Origin: Candidatus Kuenenia stuttgartensis
Lineage (GTDB): Bacteria > Planctomycetota > Planctomycetia > Isosphaerales > Isosphaeraceae
Direction: 5' to 3'
Length of the DNA: 5,165 nt
Assembly (NCBI GenBank): GCA_945872325.1
Contig: CAMBZY010000266.1
Coordinates: 1-5,165, forward strand
Part shown: one piece after another, positions 1 through 5,165 of the stretch
How the letters are laid out: every line of letters starts with the position of its first letter
Numbering within the stretch: the stretch's first letter is position 1
Notes under the pieces: generated by a model
What the model was told of the DNA's origin: nothing
The model's database searches: none
The model's input: the letters and a program-made list of their open reading frames with translations, nothing else
Made by a program: the position numbers and the translations under genes

Positions 1-126
1 GGCTGCCTTGCCGAACGCAATGGTCAGTTGCAACCGGCTGAAGAGCACTTCAATGAAGTGGCCGCCAACGATTATGGCTATAAAGACGTCGCCAAACGAC
101 TCCGCGACATTCAGTCGAGAATGTAA
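1..126 (+). CDS. C-terminal end of a TPR-like protein (5' truncated)
   Basis: An open reading frame enters from the left edge in frame 1 and ends at a TAA stop after 41 residues. The visible part begins GCLAERNGQLQPAEEHF and continues NEVAANDYGYKDVAKRL. This resembles one degenerate tetratricopeptide helix pair followed by the GY-x-DVA-x-RL ending seen at the C-terminus of many bacterial TPR proteins, where a 'length of input versus batch of work' type helix hairpin closes the repeat array. TPR arrays are protein-protein interaction scaffolds. In planctomycetes such tails often belong to large TPR proteins, sometimes fused to kinases, but the rest of this gene lies outside the window, so its role cannot be stated. 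The gene is convergent with the rhodanese gene, with only 36 bases between the two stop codons. I am fairly sure it is coding and less sure of the TPR label. Confidence 0.6.
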   Translation, partial: GCLAERNGQLQPAEEHFNEVAANDYGYKDVAKRLRDIQSRM

Positions 127-162
127 AACCACAGTGCGGTGACGCTTAGACCAACCACCTTG

Positions 163-723
163 TCAGACTTGACAGGTCGCACCACCGCGCTGATTCCAAG
201 GCATTTTCGCCAGCATCATGGCCATGCCGCAAGTATCCGTGACACCCGCAAATACAAGCCCTGCACCGACAAACCCGGGTATGATTAAAAACAGAGGGTT
301 TACGATCGCCCCCAAAAGCGTGCCTGCAAAGACCAGCGATCCAGCCGCGATCCGCACCTGACGCTCAAGGCTGATCGTCTTCCTGCCCCGAACCACAGGC
401 AACCCGGCGGCAGACCAGGCGGTGGTTCCACCTTCCACATTAATAACATTCAGGCCAGCAGATTGCAATTTTTCGCAAGCCTGCCGACCACGTCCACCTG
501 ACTTGCAGATGACATAAATTGGGGCGGTTTGATTCGTGTTGCAAATCTGCTTCACAGAATCCACCGTCAATTTATCAAGTGACAATAGTTTGGCGGGTTC
601 CGCATGAATTTCTGTAAATTCAGCCGGTGTCCTGACATCAATCAGGTCGATCCGGTCGCCACCTGCCATTTTTGCTGCAAGTTCAGAGACCGTAATGGAT
701 GCTACAGATGATGGAACGCTCAT
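163..723 (-). CDS. YgaP-like rhodanese with C-terminal DUF2892 membrane domain
   Basis: This is a sulfurtransferase that carries sulfur as a cysteine persulfide, probably anchored to the inner membrane with the rhodanese domain in the cytoplasm, as in E. coli YgaP. From the chosen ATG (186 residues) the rhodanese domain spans about residues 10-112. It contains the LIDVRTPAEF motif near 27-36 and an active-site loop CKSGGR at 73-78, with C73 as the catalytic cysteine. The six-residue loop fits a sulfur carrier rather than a Cdc25-like phosphatase. A short linker leads to the DUF2892 segment (about 116-175), with two hydrophobic helices around 121-139 and 142-161 and the typical ending CGMAMMLAKMPWN. 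Length is close to YgaP (174 residues). The frame extends upstream to a TTG at 741. I prefer the ATG at 723 because AAAGG lies 10 bases before it. The gene follows the small membrane protein gene by 56 bases and is probably its operon partner, under the ArsR-controlled promoter near 1080. Confidence 0.9.
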   Translation of the reverse strand: MSVPSSVASITVSELAAKMAGGDRIDLIDVRTPAEFTEIHAEPAKLLSLDKLTVDSVKQICNTNQTAPIYVICKSGGRGRQACEKLQSAGLNVINVEGGTTAWSAAGLPVVRGRKTISLERQVRIAAGSLVFAGTLLGAIVNPLFLIIPGFVGAGLVFAGVTDTCGMAMMLAKMPWNQRGGATCQV

Positions 724-779
724 GGAATCAGAACCTTTCAAGTGACCTTGTCTGCCGATGAATCCGCTCGAATGACGAT

Positions 780-935
780 TTATTGACCGAGGCCATTCGT
801 CTCAGACCGAGACTCGGCTAATGGGAAAACAGAGCATTCACCCGAACCGCAAGTCGGCACGCCCATGCGCGGCAGCGCCCATCTCATCAATACGAGATAG
901 GTTATCAGAACGCCGACTATGGCCAATGTTTCCAT
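780..935 (-). CDS. small single-span membrane protein with CX4C motif
   Basis: I cannot assign a biochemical function. The 51-residue product starts METLAIVGVLITYLVLMRWALP, a single hydrophobic helix at about residues 4-18. A short amphipathic turn, GVPTCGSGEC, follows with cysteines at 29 and 34, then a polar tail. Small proteins with a leading helix and a GVPTC-x-SG-x-C motif occur beside rhodanese and ArsR genes in various bacteria, to my recollection without a described role. The Cys pair could bind metal or accept sulfane sulfur from the adjacent rhodanese; this is inference. The same frame stays open to an ATG at 1016 (78 residues). I choose the ATG at 935 because a strong AAGGAG precedes it by 10 bases and because the extra 27 residues are polar and would precede the helix without resembling a signal. 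The gene is first in the leftward operon, with a leader of roughly 120 bases after the predicted promoter. Confidence 0.7.
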   Translation of the reverse strand: METLAIVGVLITYLVLMRWALPRMGVPTCGSGECSVFPLAESRSETNGLGQ

Positions 936-945
936 GCTCTCGCGA

Positions 946-951
946 CTCCTT
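946..951 (-). promoter_or_regulatory. ribosome binding site of the small CX4C protein
   Basis: On the minus strand AAGGAG lies 10 bases before the ATG at 935. It is the best ribosome binding site in this operon and decides the 51-residue start over the longer frame from 1016. A weaker AAGGG lies 11 bases before the 1016 ATG, so the longer form is not fully excluded. Confidence 0.6.
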
Positions 952-1065
952 GAGACTCGCTGAACCTGCAACAGGGCTTGACCTTCGCCCGGGTCCTGCT
1001 CCATATTCATATGCATCGGATCCGTTGCCCTTGTTCAATCGATCGGCACGTTCTCAACATGTCCA

Positions 1066-1094
1066 ACTATATAACTAGCCGGTTATAATGTCAA
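1066..1094 (-). promoter_or_regulatory. leftward sigma70-type promoter of the small protein-rhodanese operon
   Basis: Read on the minus strand, a perfect -35 box TTGACA (1094-1089) is followed by a 17-base spacer and a -10 box TATAGT (1071-1066, 5 of 6 consensus). Transcription would start near 1058-1060 and give an untranslated leader of about 120 bases before the ATG at 935. The -35 box lies over the first codons of the divergent arsR gene, and a palindrome occupies the spacer and the upstream end of the -10 box. A repressor bound there would directly block RNA polymerase. Confidence 0.6.
1070..1087. promoter_or_regulatory. inverted-repeat operator, probable ArsR binding site
   Basis: A perfect 6-bp inverted repeat, TATAAC-N6-GTTATA, ends one base before the arsR ATG and overlaps the leftward promoter. 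AT-rich dyads overlapping the promoter are the usual binding sites of ArsR/SmtB dimers, and such repressors commonly control themselves and a divergent or downstream operon. The left arm (TATAAC, 1070-1075) could also serve as the -10 box for arsR, giving a nearly leaderless message. I see no convincing -35 box for that direction. Assignment to this ArsR is inferred from position. Confidence 0.55.
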
Positions 1095-1444
1095 CATCGA
1101 CCAAAGTTCTGCCCGACGACACAATGATTGCTCAAATGGCAGAGATCTTTCAGATCATGGGTGATGAATCGCGCCTGAAGATCCTCCGAAGCCTGATGGG
1201 CGGAGCGTTGACCGTCAACGAAATTGTTGGTGCAACCGGGCAAAGTCAGGCCAATGTCTCCAAGCATCTCTCCCTTTTGACCCGGAGCGGCATGCTGGAC
1301 AGACGCAAAGAAGGTACTCGGGCCTGGTATTCCATCAAAGATCCCATGGTGATCGCCCTTTGCGACGCTGTTTGCCAGAATCGACCAATAACAACCGATA
1401 CTCCCAAAACCAATTCCATTGAAACCTTCAAAACGAATTCATAA
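1088..1444 (+). CDS. ArsR/SmtB-family transcriptional repressor
   Basis: This is a winged-helix DNA-binding repressor acting as a dimer in the cytoplasm. The 118-residue product has the family layout: a leading helix (about 14-24), the MGDESRLKILRSLM helix (24-37), LTVNEIVGATGQSQANVSKHLSLLTRSGML (41-70) holding the helix-turn-helix and recognition helix, and the wing DRRKEGTRAWYSIKD (71-85). The only cysteines are C92 and C96 (LCDAVC) in the last helix. The ELCVCDL metal site of classic ArsR/CadC is absent. So is the cysteine in the helix before the HTH that persulfide sensors of the BigR/SqrR type use. The last 20 residues are a polar tail with a repeated KTNS. No clear ribosome binding site precedes the ATG at 1088; translation may be nearly leaderless, or start at the ATG at 1124 (M13), which would still keep the whole domain. 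It is divergent from the rhodanese operon, its likely target. The inducer cannot be told from sequence. Confidence 0.92.
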   Translation: MSTSTKVLPDDTMIAQMAEIFQIMGDESRLKILRSLMGGALTVNEIVGATGQSQANVSKHLSLLTRSGMLDRRKEGTRAWYSIKDPMVIALCDAVCQNRPITTDTPKTNSIETFKTNS

Positions 1445-1462
1445 ACAGAGGCTGAGATTCAA

Positions 1463-2365
1463 ATGATTATCCGAAACGAACCTGTGACTTTTCTGCGTGA
1501 TCATGGCGTGAGTTCGCTTCTTGCTGAACCGAATCGCGAACTTTTGGCCGATGGATTTGTCTTCACAGAAGGCCCTTTGGAACTGGCTGACGGCTCCTTG
1601 ATTTTTGAAGATTTAAAGTCGGACAAAACCTGGAAATGGTCGGAAGTCAATGGATTGCAATTGCTTCGAGAAAACACCAACGCCGCAAATGGTCAAACCT
1701 GGGGCCCGGATGGACGAATCTGGATCTGCGAGCAAAATGGCCGGCGGCTTTCAAGCATTAAGCCCGATGGCACCGATTTGAGAACCGAATTGGAAATCTG
1801 GGAAGGCGCAAGGCTCAATAGCCCAAACGATATCATCACCCGCAAGGATGGCTTGATTCTATTCACAGACCCTCCGTATGGAGTGGATCCTGAAAACCGC
1901 CAGTTGCATTTTCAGGGCGTTTATTCTTATCGCCCGGGCTGGGCGAATCCAAAATTGCTTCTCGATGATTTTGAAAGGCCCAATGGACTCGCCCTTTCGC
2001 CCGATGAAAAAACACTTTATGTCTGTGATACATTCCGGTATCACCTCCGTGCATTTGAAATAACAAAAAGTGGCGAAATTCAAAGTGGCTCAGGCCGTAT
2101 TTTCGCCAAATTTGACACCGATGGACCCGGCGGACCTGACGGCATGAAGGTTGATACCGATGGACGCGTTTATGTGGCTGTCTTGGGTGGCATCTGGGTC
2201 TACGAGCCAACCGGCCAGTTTTTGGGAATCATTGCAACTCCAAAACGACCATCAAACCTCGCCTGGTGTGGGCCCAATGGCTCCGGCCTCTGCGTGACAG
2301 CAGTGGATCAGGTGTTTCGATTTCATTTGAACGTTCAGGGCGTAATGCCCTGGAAATCATCTTGA
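1463..2365 (+). CDS. SMP-30/gluconolactonase-family lactonase
   Basis: This is a six-bladed beta-propeller hydrolase of the SMP-30/gluconolactonase/LRE family, whose members open sugar lactones or related esters with a divalent metal. At 300 residues it has the usual full length. Motifs in order: FTEGPL with E36 as the expected first metal ligand; LNSPNDIITRKDGLILFTDPPYG (118-140) with N122; FERPNGLALSPDEKTLYVCDT (170-190) with N174; and GPGGPDGMKVDTDGRVYVA (221-239) with D226. The E/N/D metal set of the family therefore seems intact. No signal peptide is visible, so a cytoplasmic enzyme is likely. A modest AGAGG lies 11 bases before the ATG. The gene begins 18 bases after the arsR stop with no promoter visible in the gap, so it is probably the second gene of an arsR transcript, which is a curious pairing. 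A hairpin lies 22 bases past the stop. The exact substrate is unknown. Confidence 0.9.
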   Translation: MIIRNEPVTFLRDHGVSSLLAEPNRELLADGFVFTEGPLELADGSLIFEDLKSDKTWKWSEVNGLQLLRENTNAANGQTWGPDGRIWICEQNGRRLSSIKPDGTDLRTELEIWEGARLNSPNDIITRKDGLILFTDPPYGVDPENRQLHFQGVYSYRPGWANPKLLLDDFERPNGLALSPDEKTLYVCDTFRYHLRAFEITKSGEIQSGSGRIFAKFDTDGPGGPDGMKVDTDGRVYVAVLGGIWVYEPTGQFLGIIATPKRPSNLAWCGPNGSGLCVTAVDQVFRFHLNVQGVMPWKSS

Positions 2366-2380
2366 TCGACACGTTGTTAA

Positions 2381-2420
2381 ATAAAAAAAGGAGTGCAGGA
2401 ATCATGTTCCTGCACTCCTT
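2381..2420 (-). terminator. rho-independent terminator between convergent genes
   Basis: A perfect 14-bp inverted repeat, AAGGAGTGCAGGAA (2388-2401) and its complement (2407-2420), surrounds a 5-base loop. Read leftward the stem is followed by a run of seven T, two of which belong to the stem end, then ATTT. This is a textbook intrinsic terminator for the oxidoreductase gene, whose stop is 18 bases upstream of the stem. Read rightward, the stem ends in TT followed by CAATTTC, so it is a weaker stop for the lactonase transcript, though the hairpin could serve both. Confidence 0.85.
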
Positions 2421-2438
2421 CAATTTCAGAAACACTGA

Positions 2439-3890
2439 TTACAACGATGCCAGAGTCGTTGGGACGCTGTATCCCTGGCGGCCTGCACGCGAGAGCAGTG
2501 CATCGGCTGCTGGGGCGTCGATGAATCGCTCGGTCGAGGCATTGAATTTCAACGTTGGACCGAGGATATAATTCAGACCTTCCAATGAAATGGCATTATC
2601 GTCTTTCAGGTGGTCGCGCATCCGGCTGAAAGTCTCATTGCCGTCGGCTACTGTGCCAAATGGGGTGCTGTTGGATGCAAATGCAACCGGCTGACCGAGC
2701 CTGTAGCTGATATTGGACAAGTGGCAGCAAGTGCTGGAATAATGTCCTTCAAGGATATCGGCGTTGAGATCCTCGGTTTTTCGGCTCCTTACAGCCTCGA
2801 TAAAGTTGGCGAAGTGATTGCCATTGCCGGGCCCGCGCTTGGCTTCGCCCAGTTTTGGCAGAGGCTGAGACTTTGTTTCTCCCTTGGGAATCCACTTGTC
2901 TCCAGCAATGGTACCACCTTCAAGGTGAATGATATTGCCGACCTTTTCACCCATGAATTCGCCGGTTTTCAGGCCACGCACTTCAAATGTTAATAGCGGG
3001 CCGCCAAAATCCATGACTGTAATCTGAGTGTTTGCCGTCTGACCCTGATCCTTATACCCAAACCGCCCACCAAGGCTCACAACCGACTTGGGAACCGTGG
3101 CGCCAGGGATCATCCAGCGAGCCACGTCCATTTGGTGGACCCCCTGGTTGCCGATATCGCCGTTGCCGAAGTCCCAGAACCAGTGCCAGTTGTAATGCAC
3201 CAGATTGGCATGATGCGGCTGAGCCGGTGCGGGGCCGGTCCAGATATCGAAATCGATTTCTTTAGGAGCAGCTGAGACTGGCTTAATCCCAATCGAACCA
3301 CGAGGCTTATAGCAAAGAGCCCTTGAAACGAGAACCTTTCCAGCCTGACCGCTTTTGATCAGGTCCAGAGCCTGTGCCCAGCTTTTGGAGCTTCGTCCCT
3401 GAGTCCCGTGCTGAACGATCCGATTGTATTTCCGGGCCGCTTCCACAGCCATTTTGCCTTCGGCCACGTTATGGCTCATCGGCTTTTCAACATAAACATC
3501 TTTGCCTGCCTGACATCCCCAAATCGTCAGAAGTGAGTGCCAGTGATTGGGCGTGGCGATCGAAATGGCGTCAATATTCTTATCTTCCAAAGCCTTGCGC
3601 GAATCCTGCACGCAAACCGGCGCGTGGCCGTTCTTCTCTGTCAAACCCTTCATATATTTGGCGTAGGTGCGGGTATCAGGGTCGATCAGGTGCGTAACTG
3701 CAACGCCTTTGATATTCGAGAACTCCTGAACGTGGCTTGCGCCTCGACCATTCACGCCCGCTACAGCAAGGCGAATCGTATCGTTCGCTCCGATGATCCG
3801 ACCCGAGCTTTTTGTGCCGCTCACAGCAAATAAAAGGCCTGCACCAGCACTTAATTTCAAAGCGTCGCGACGATGAATCAGCTTGGACAT
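2439..3890 (-). CDS. Gfo/Idh/MocA-family oxidoreductase with Tat signal
   Basis: This is an NAD(P)-dependent sugar or cyclitol dehydrogenase of the glucose-fructose oxidoreductase/inositol dehydrogenase/MocA family. The 483-residue product starts MSKLIHRRDALKLSAGAGLL, a twin-arginine leader (R7, R8) with a short hydrophobic stretch. Export across the inner membrane, or tethering there, is likely, as known for Zymomonas GFOR, which is exported with its cofactor bound. The Rossmann fold begins about residue 38 with IRLAVAGVNGRG (nucleotide loop 45-50) and includes ATPNHWH (112-118) and the family motif EKP (135-137, catalytic-region lysine K136). The C-terminal domain carries GDIGNQGVHQMDVARW (244-259) with a candidate active-site histidine H252. 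The frame stays open to 3965. The start at 3890 is chosen because CAGGAG lies 8 bases before it and the leader begins there. It is convergent with the lactonase gene and divergent from the esterase gene. The substrate cannot be predicted. Confidence 0.93.
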   Translation of the reverse strand: MSKLIHRRDALKLSAGAGLLFAVSGTKSSGRIIGANDTIRLAVAGVNGRGASHVQEFSNIKGVAVTHLIDPDTRTYAKYMKGLTEKNGHAPVCVQDSRKALEDKNIDAISIATPNHWHSLLTIWGCQAGKDVYVEKPMSHNVAEGKMAVEAARKYNRIVQHGTQGRSSKSWAQALDLIKSGQAGKVLVSRALCYKPRGSIGIKPVSAAPKEIDFDIWTGPAPAQPHHANLVHYNWHWFWDFGNGDIGNQGVHQMDVARWMIPGATVPKSVVSLGGRFGYKDQGQTANTQITVMDFGGPLLTFEVRGLKTGEFMGEKVGNIIHLEGGTIAGDKWIPKGETKSQPLPKLGEAKRGPGNGNHFANFIEAVRSRKTEDLNADILEGHYSSTCCHLSNISYRLGQPVAFASNSTPFGTVADGNETFSRMRDHLKDDNAISLEGLNYILGPTLKFNASTERFIDAPAADALLSRAGRQGYSVPTTLASL

Positions 3891-3898
3891 GCGATAAA

Positions 3899-3904
3899 CT
3901 CCTG
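3899..3904 (-). promoter_or_regulatory. ribosome binding site of the oxidoreductase gene
   Basis: CAGGAG on the minus strand lies 8 bases before the ATG at 3890. It fixes the start at the twin-arginine leader rather than at the ATG at 3965, which would add 25 residues in front of the signal. Confidence 0.75.
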
Positions 3905-4061
3905 AATGTATTGAGAGTGAGAGGTTTGGGTGGGTTTTTGGAGGATGCCCCGTATGAAGTATCACCGAATAGGGGGAATGTCACTGATTATCGGTCATCG
4001 GAATTCGGTATGCCAGATAAATTTTGGAGAATTGCAAAACAATCTGATTGAACCATGGCTA

Positions 4062-4090
4062 TTGAGTCAAGCATGGCAAACCCTTATGAT
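4062..4090 (+). promoter_or_regulatory. candidate sigma70-type promoter of the CE15 esterase gene
   Basis: TTGAGT (4062-4067, 4 of 6 consensus) is followed by a 17-base spacer and TATGAT (4085-4090, 5 of 6 consensus). Transcription would start near 4097, giving a leader of about 55 bases before the ATG at 4153. The -35 box lies within a near-palindrome TTGAGTCAA. This is a pattern match only. Confidence 0.4.
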
Positions 4091-4152
4091 TTGATCATCT
4101 CGGTTCACAAACACTCCCGCAAATCCCTGAAAATCGTGGAACCCGTATCGAA

Positions 4153-5165
4153 ATGAAACGACTTCGAATCCTCATCGCTTCTACGCTGATCGCTTCATCT
4201 AGTTTGGCGCAGGACCTTTCCAAAGTTCCTCCTGCGAATTACGACGAGTCAAAAATCAAGCCCTACACTCTGCCTGACCCGTTGCAATTCAACGATGGCC
4301 GGAAAGTGGAATCCCCGAAAGACTGGCCTGCCCGCCGCTCTGAACTGCTGGAAACCGTGACTCGGGAGATGTTTGGCAGAATGCCGAAAGAATCTGTGGA
4401 AATTGCTGCCGATACTCCCCAGATTAAAACCGATGCACTGGGCGGACTGGCCAAACGCAAGCTGGTCACATTGCACTTCAAACGCAATGGGAAAGATGTG
4501 CCTGTGGAATTACTCATTTATACGCCCAGTCAAGCCAATGGCAAAGTTCCGATTTTTATGGGTTTGAATTTCAATGGCAATCAGGCGGTCACGAAAGAGG
4601 CTGACGTTCCATTGTCAAAGTCGTGGATGAGGCCCAACAAGAATAACAGTGTGATCCAGAATCGGGCCACGGAGAAGCTCAGAGGCAGCGAAGCGACTCG
4701 CTGGCAGGTGGAGAAAATCCTCAAAAATGGATATGGTCTCGTGACCATTTATTATGGCGATATTGACCCTGACTTTGACGATGGATTTTATAATGGAGTC
4801 CACTCGTTATTTCGCGATCCCAGCCAGAAAGGCCGATCGGATGATGAATGGGGATCGATTGGTGGGTGGGCCTGGGGCTTGAGCCGGTCTCTCGATTATC
4901 TCCAGAACGACTCCGATATTGATGCTTCCAAAGTGGCTGTGATCGGCCACTCAAGGCTCGGCAAGGCCTCGCTTTGGGCAGGTATTTCCGACCCTCGATT
5001 TGCCCTTGTCATTGCCAATAATTCCGGATGTGGTGGTGCTGCGATTGAACGTCGGGAAATTGGCGAGACCGTTTTTCGCATCAATACGGCCTTCCCGCAC
5101 TGGTTCAGCCAGAACTTTCGGAAATACAACCAGAATGAAGATAAAATGCCATTCGACGCCCATTC
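4153..5165 (+). CDS. secreted CE15 glucuronoyl esterase-like hydrolase (3' truncated)
   Basis: This is an alpha/beta-hydrolase resembling carbohydrate esterase family 15, whose characterised members cut ester links between glucuronic acid on xylan and lignin alcohols. Bacterial members are often labelled acetylxylan esterase. The frame is open from the ATG to the right edge: 337 residues seen, C-terminus missing. Residues 1-20 (MKRLRILIASTLIASSSLAQ) form a Sec signal peptide with cleavage likely after SLA or SLAQ. A helical lead (DWPARRSELLETVTREMFGRMP, about 57-78) comes before the hydrolase core. The core has VPIFMGLNFNGNQA (132-145), GYGLVTIYYGDIDPDFDDGF (193-212), WGSIGGWAWGLSRSLDYL (233-250), and the nucleophile elbow GHSRLGK with S267 followed by R268, the family signature. 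SGCGGAAIERREIGET (291-306) follows. The catalytic histidine is expected beyond the window. No good ribosome binding site is visible; the start is set by the signal peptide. Divergent from the oxidoreductase gene. Confidence 0.88.
   Translation, partial: MKRLRILIASTLIASSSLAQDLSKVPPANYDESKIKPYTLPDPLQFNDGRKVESPKDWPARRSELLETVTREMFGRMPKESVEIAADTPQIKTDALGGLAKRKLVTLHFKRNGKDVPVELLIYTPSQANGKVPIFMGLNFNGNQAVTKEADVPLSKSWMRPNKNNSVIQNRATEKLRGSEATRWQVEKILKNGYGLVTIYYGDIDPDFDDGFYNGVHSLFRDPSQKGRSDDEWGSIGGWAWGLSRSLDYLQNDSDIDASKVAVIGHSRLGKASLWAGISDPRFALVIANNSGCGGAAIERREIGETVFRINTAFPHWFSQNFRKYNQNEDKMPFDAH

Larger units (their letters stand above)
3891..4152. other. divergent intergenic region
   Basis: These 262 bases separate two divergent genes and should hold both promoters. 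I find a fair rightward promoter (4062-4090) but no convincing leftward one for the oxidoreductase. The best leftward candidate is a GATAAT box near 3986-3991, which lacks a good -35 partner. A G-rich patch on the plus strand (3921-3944, with two GGG runs and three GG runs) lies in the part that would be the oxidoreductase leader. There is no RNA gene, riboswitch or extended repeat that I can recognise. Confidence 0.5.

Noticed and set aside
128..140. Possible terminator hairpin between the TPR-like gene and the rhodanese gene
   Set aside because: The stem is only about 5 bp including a G-U pair, with a 3-base loop and a short T run on the minus strand. It is too weak to call.
838..1038. Leftward 66-residue frame overlapping the CX4C protein in another phase
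   Set aside because: Low-complexity Gly/Ser/Arg composition with no motif. The competing frame has a membrane helix, a cysteine motif and a strong ribosome binding site.
821..1078. Rightward 85-residue open frame opposite the small membrane protein gene
   Set aside because: It overlaps the better-supported leftward gene and its leader, is rich in Arg, Ser and Pro, has no recognisable motif or hydrophobic pattern, and runs into the arsR promoter/operator.
1084..1089. Perfect TATAAT on the plus strand at the arsR start codon
   Set aside because: As a -10 box it would start transcription after the chosen ATG and has no -35 partner at the right spacing. It is more simply explained as part of the operator arm plus the ATG, though it would fit if arsR really begins at 1124.
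1863..2210. Leftward 115-residue frame inside the lactonase gene
   Set aside because: It is fully inside a gene with clear family motifs; its Arg/His-rich translation is typical of an antisense shadow.
2610..2993. Rightward 127-residue frame inside the oxidoreductase gene
   Set aside because: It is antisense to the conserved C-terminal domain of the oxidoreductase, with no independent signal such as a ribosome binding site or a family motif.
3921..3944. G-rich patch that could form a G-quadruplex
   Set aside because: It has only two runs of three G among shorter GG runs, with uneven loops; this is not enough to claim a structure.

Overview
The window looks like chromosomal DNA from a heterotrophic bacterium, most likely a planctomycete. 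This rests on protein style rather than on any marker gene. There is a Gfo/Idh/MocA oxidoreductase with a twin-arginine leader, a secreted CE15-type esterase, an SMP-30/gluconolactonase-like protein, and a TPR-like C-terminus at the left edge of a type common in that phylum. Base composition appears moderate. I see no rRNA, tRNA, CRISPR array, insertion sequence or prophage gene.

Layout. Positions 1-126 hold the last 41 codons of a rightward gene. Two leftward genes follow: a YgaP-like rhodanese with a membrane tail (163-723) and, upstream of it in the same transcript, a 51-residue single-span membrane protein with a CX4C motif (780-935). Their probable promoter is a near-consensus leftward sigma70 site (1066-1094, TTGACA-N17-TATAGT). 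Its spacer contains a perfect inverted repeat (TATAAC-N6-GTTATA) that abuts the start of a divergent ArsR-family repressor gene (1088-1444). This is the layout of a self-regulated ArsR switch driving a sulfur-transfer (persulfide/thiosulfate) module.

An SMP-30/gluconolactonase-like gene (1463-2365) starts 18 bases after arsR on the same strand and is probably co-transcribed with it. A perfect 14-bp hairpin with a U-tract in the leftward direction (2381-2420) separates it from the convergent Tat-exported Gfo/Idh/MocA oxidoreductase (2439-3890). A 262-bp intergenic region (3891-4152) then separates that gene from a divergent secreted CE15 glucuronoyl-esterase-like gene (4153 to beyond the right edge). 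This region holds a candidate promoter for the esterase.

Functionally there appear to be two themes. One is an ArsR-controlled rhodanese/small membrane protein unit, plausibly for reactive sulfur handling. The other is a set of carbohydrate-related enzymes (lactonase, sugar oxidoreductase, glucuronoyl esterase) typical of polysaccharide-degrading planctomycetes. Nothing here is clearly an undescribed system. The most interesting items are the small CX4C membrane protein, the ArsR protein whose candidate sensor cysteines are only a C-terminal pair, and the compact promoter/operator between them.
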